Shown here piece by piece: positions 61,851 through 64,000 of a stretch of 64,000 nucleotides of DNA. The stretch is from Monarcha castaneiventris obscurior. Its lineage: Eukaryota > Chordata > Aves > Passeriformes > Monarchidae. Position numbers and translations under genes: made by a program. The stretch covers positions 20,761,001-20,825,000 of the forward strand of contig JAMPIT010000510.1 in NCBI GenBank assembly GCA_026261815.1. Reading direction: 5' to 3'. Below the pieces are notes generated by a model that was given only the letters and a program-made list of their open reading frames with translations, did not search any database and had not been told where the DNA came from. Each line of letters opens with the position of its first letter. The stretch's first letter is position 1.

Positions 61851-62258
61851 GTGTATTGCATATATTTATGTCAAAATCATGGTGTGGTACTACCTACCAA
61901 AACAAGAATGAGCTACAGAAACCTCAGAAGAACTATCCAGACAGGAATGTCTCTGGATTTTGTCGATGAAAAGGAGCTGTCTGATCCAGGGAATGTCACT
62001 AGTAATAAACCCACTTTTAAAGTATCTCCAGCTGATCAGCTACATGTACAGAACAAGACTAATGACATTTTTCCTGCTGTTTCAAAGAAAAATTATCCTT
62101 CTCACCAGTTAACAGAAGCCTGCCTTGCAAGAAAAATTCCCACTGGATGCTGTTTCTCAGGACACAACCTGATACAGATGTATGGACAGGGGAGCAGGGT
62201 GTTTTCACTCATAAAAAGGAATCGAGGCAAAGGTCATATGCAGATTTATGAAAAATAA
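61851..62258 (+). CDS. hypothetical 135-codon ORF convergent with CDK8
   Basis: An uninterrupted plus-strand frame of 135 codons ends with TAA at 62256-62258, inside an AATAAA. A second possible start is the ATG at 61908. The part after it has an amino-acid mix (Asp, Glu, Lys, Asn, Pro, Ser, Gln) more like a real protein than most chance ORFs in AT-rich DNA, which tend to be rich in Phe, Leu and Cys. I see no signal peptide, membrane span or known motif, and I do not recognise the protein. No convincing upstream promoter or acceptor was found. It may be chance, a terminal exon of an unknown transcript, or a decayed retrocopy. Confidence 0.2.
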   Translation: MYCIYLCQNHGVVLPTKTRMSYRNLRRTIQTGMSLDFVDEKELSDPGNVTSNKPTFKVSPADQLHVQNKTNDIFPAVSKKNYPSHQLTEACLARKIPTGCCFSGHNLIQMYGQGSRVFSLIKRNRGKGHMQIYEK

Positions 62259-62259
62259 A
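62254..62259 (+). terminator. plus-strand AATAAA abutting the CDK8 poly(A) signal
   Basis: A canonical AATAAA on the plus strand overlaps the stop codon of the 135-codon ORF and touches the CDK8 hexamer. The twelve bases 62254-62265 form a perfect palindrome (AATAAATTTATT), so both strands carry a signal at the same point. Whether any plus-strand transcript uses it is unknown. Confidence 0.4.
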
Positions 62260-62265
62260 TTTATT
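62260..62265 (-). terminator. CDK8: CDK8 poly(A) signal AATAAA
   Basis: The plus strand reads TTTATT here, so the CDK8 transcript carries a canonical AATAAA. It is the only canonical hexamer between the stop codon and this point. Cleavage would be expected roughly 10-30 bases further left, near 62230-62250. The hexamer directly abuts an AATAAA on the opposite strand. Confidence 0.75.
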
Positions 62266-63390
62266 ACATAACACCTTGTTTTAACAATGTTTGATTTTTT
62301 TTTTTTTACTCAGAATACTTGTGTCATTCATGTAAAATAGTTTGATACAGTACATTGTATGTAAGTTTTTCCTCATAAATTCTAAGGCTCTCCTAACACC
62401 TTGTTCCTCTGCAGTAGGAATGGCACCCCTAAACAACGTGCGAACATTAAAAAAAAAATTAACTGAACAAAATTTAAAATCCACTACACCAAGCTGGTTC
62501 TCAAAAATCATGACAAAATATCTGAATGGATGCCGCACCTTTTTAGGAAATATCATTCATGCTTTTTTAATCCCAAAGCATGCTCACAAATCATTAACAC
62601 CAACAGGAAAAAATTAAAACACTGTCTATGACAATCATTTTAGTTTGTTTGCTGAACCAAACATGTTTATATCAATGACAACATACTTATTTTACTATCA
62701 AATAGCAGCTTTAATACCAGTCAAGTCATAGATTTCAAAACAAAAACAAAACCTTATGCTGGAAATAAATCTTTGGGACATTTGTAATTGCTGGGAAAAA
62801 ATGCAAACGCTTTCATGTTCTTAAAAAAATCTCATCGTAGCAATCGTGTCGGTCATAAAACATTGATCTAGGTGGAAAATGAACCAACCCACAAAAGTCA
62901 CTAAAAATAAACGTCTATCAAAACTGTCTGAGAGTTACGGTTAGTTTGCTTTTTTGCCATGGTAACATATACTGTATGTTTCAAGTACCAGTTCAAAGAT
63001 GTCGTGTACTATTGGTCAGATAAAGTTGTTACATCAAGAGAATTCACCACATACGACAACAAAAATGCTTGCCCCTAGCACATTTCACAGCTTCAACTGC
63101 TACAGACTGTCACTGAAAAAAATGCATCGGTCAGTCTGAACCATGTCAAGTAAACTACAGAAGTAGCATATCCACAACACAAACTGTGCTAGCACTTTCC
63201 TTTTCAAGTCTAACCCCAAAAGCAGGTACAACGCGGGAGCCCCCGCTCGGCCCCGTGGCGGGGGTGGGTCGTGGCGGTGGGACAGGTGGGAGGTGAGGTT
63301 GTACAGTACATTCTGTGGCCCAGGCCGGGCCCCGGCACGCAGCCGGCCCTGCAGCGTTAGCGACGGCGCGCCCACGGCACCGGGGGCAGC
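62260..63390 (-). other. CDK8: CDK8 3' untranslated region
   Basis: The stretch runs from the CDK8 stop codon to the first canonical AATAAA on the minus strand. It is AT-rich with several T and A runs, except for the GC-rich 130 bases next to the stop. The length of about 1.1 kb is in the range I would expect for CDK8 mRNA. Two weaker ATTAAA-type hexamers occur near 62568 and 62708 on the same strand and could give shorter isoforms. No splice signals or other gene were seen in it. Confidence 0.8.

Positions 63391-64000
<610 letters not shown>

Overview
The window reads as a bird nuclear chromosome. It carries CR1 LINE copies of several ages, compact spacing between genes, one large CpG-island promoter, simple and minisatellite repeats, and no prokaryotic gene organisation. 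The A/C and T/G low-complexity tracts would suit a passerine, but the species cannot be fixed from this sequence.

One gene is firmly identified. At the right end (62.26-64.0 kb, minus strand) lies the 3' end of CDK8, the Mediator kinase-module cyclin-dependent kinase: part of the last intron, the terminal coding exon (41 codons plus stop), about 1.1 kb of 3'UTR, and a canonical poly(A) signal. At 19.3-20.9 kb is a strong CpG island with GC boxes, CCAAT boxes and a candidate first-exon donor pointing leftward. Its position downstream of CDK8 matches WASF3 in the vertebrate order RNF6-CDK8-WASF3. I therefore infer that it is the WASF3 promoter with a noncoding exon 1 on the minus strand, and that positions 1-19.9 kb are WASF3 intron 1. 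No WASF3 coding exon is in the window, so this rests on synteny alone.

The 21-62 kb interval looks like an intergenic gene desert. It holds an AAGGG-type pentanucleotide satellite (23.9-24.2 kb), a degenerate ancient CR1 (26.2-26.7 kb), a 16-bp GC-rich minisatellite (29.7-30.6 kb), a short TACCCC telomere-like array (37.3 kb), A/C and T/G tracts (42.9-45.3 kb), a GC-richer gene-free block (45.5-58 kb) and a 5'-truncated CR1 (59.8-60.0 kb). Three CR1 copies lie in the inferred intron, two of them abutting head to head at 6.76-8.89 kb.

Several unannotated exon-like segments have good splice sites and an open frame. The best are at 35.36-35.51 kb (minus) and 59.07-59.18 kb (plus). A 135-codon plus-strand ORF ends on a palindromic double poly(A) signal shared with CDK8. 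These are candidates only; I recognise no family for any of them. I found no coherent undescribed biological system. The most unusual items are the repeat arrays and these orphan exon-like segments.
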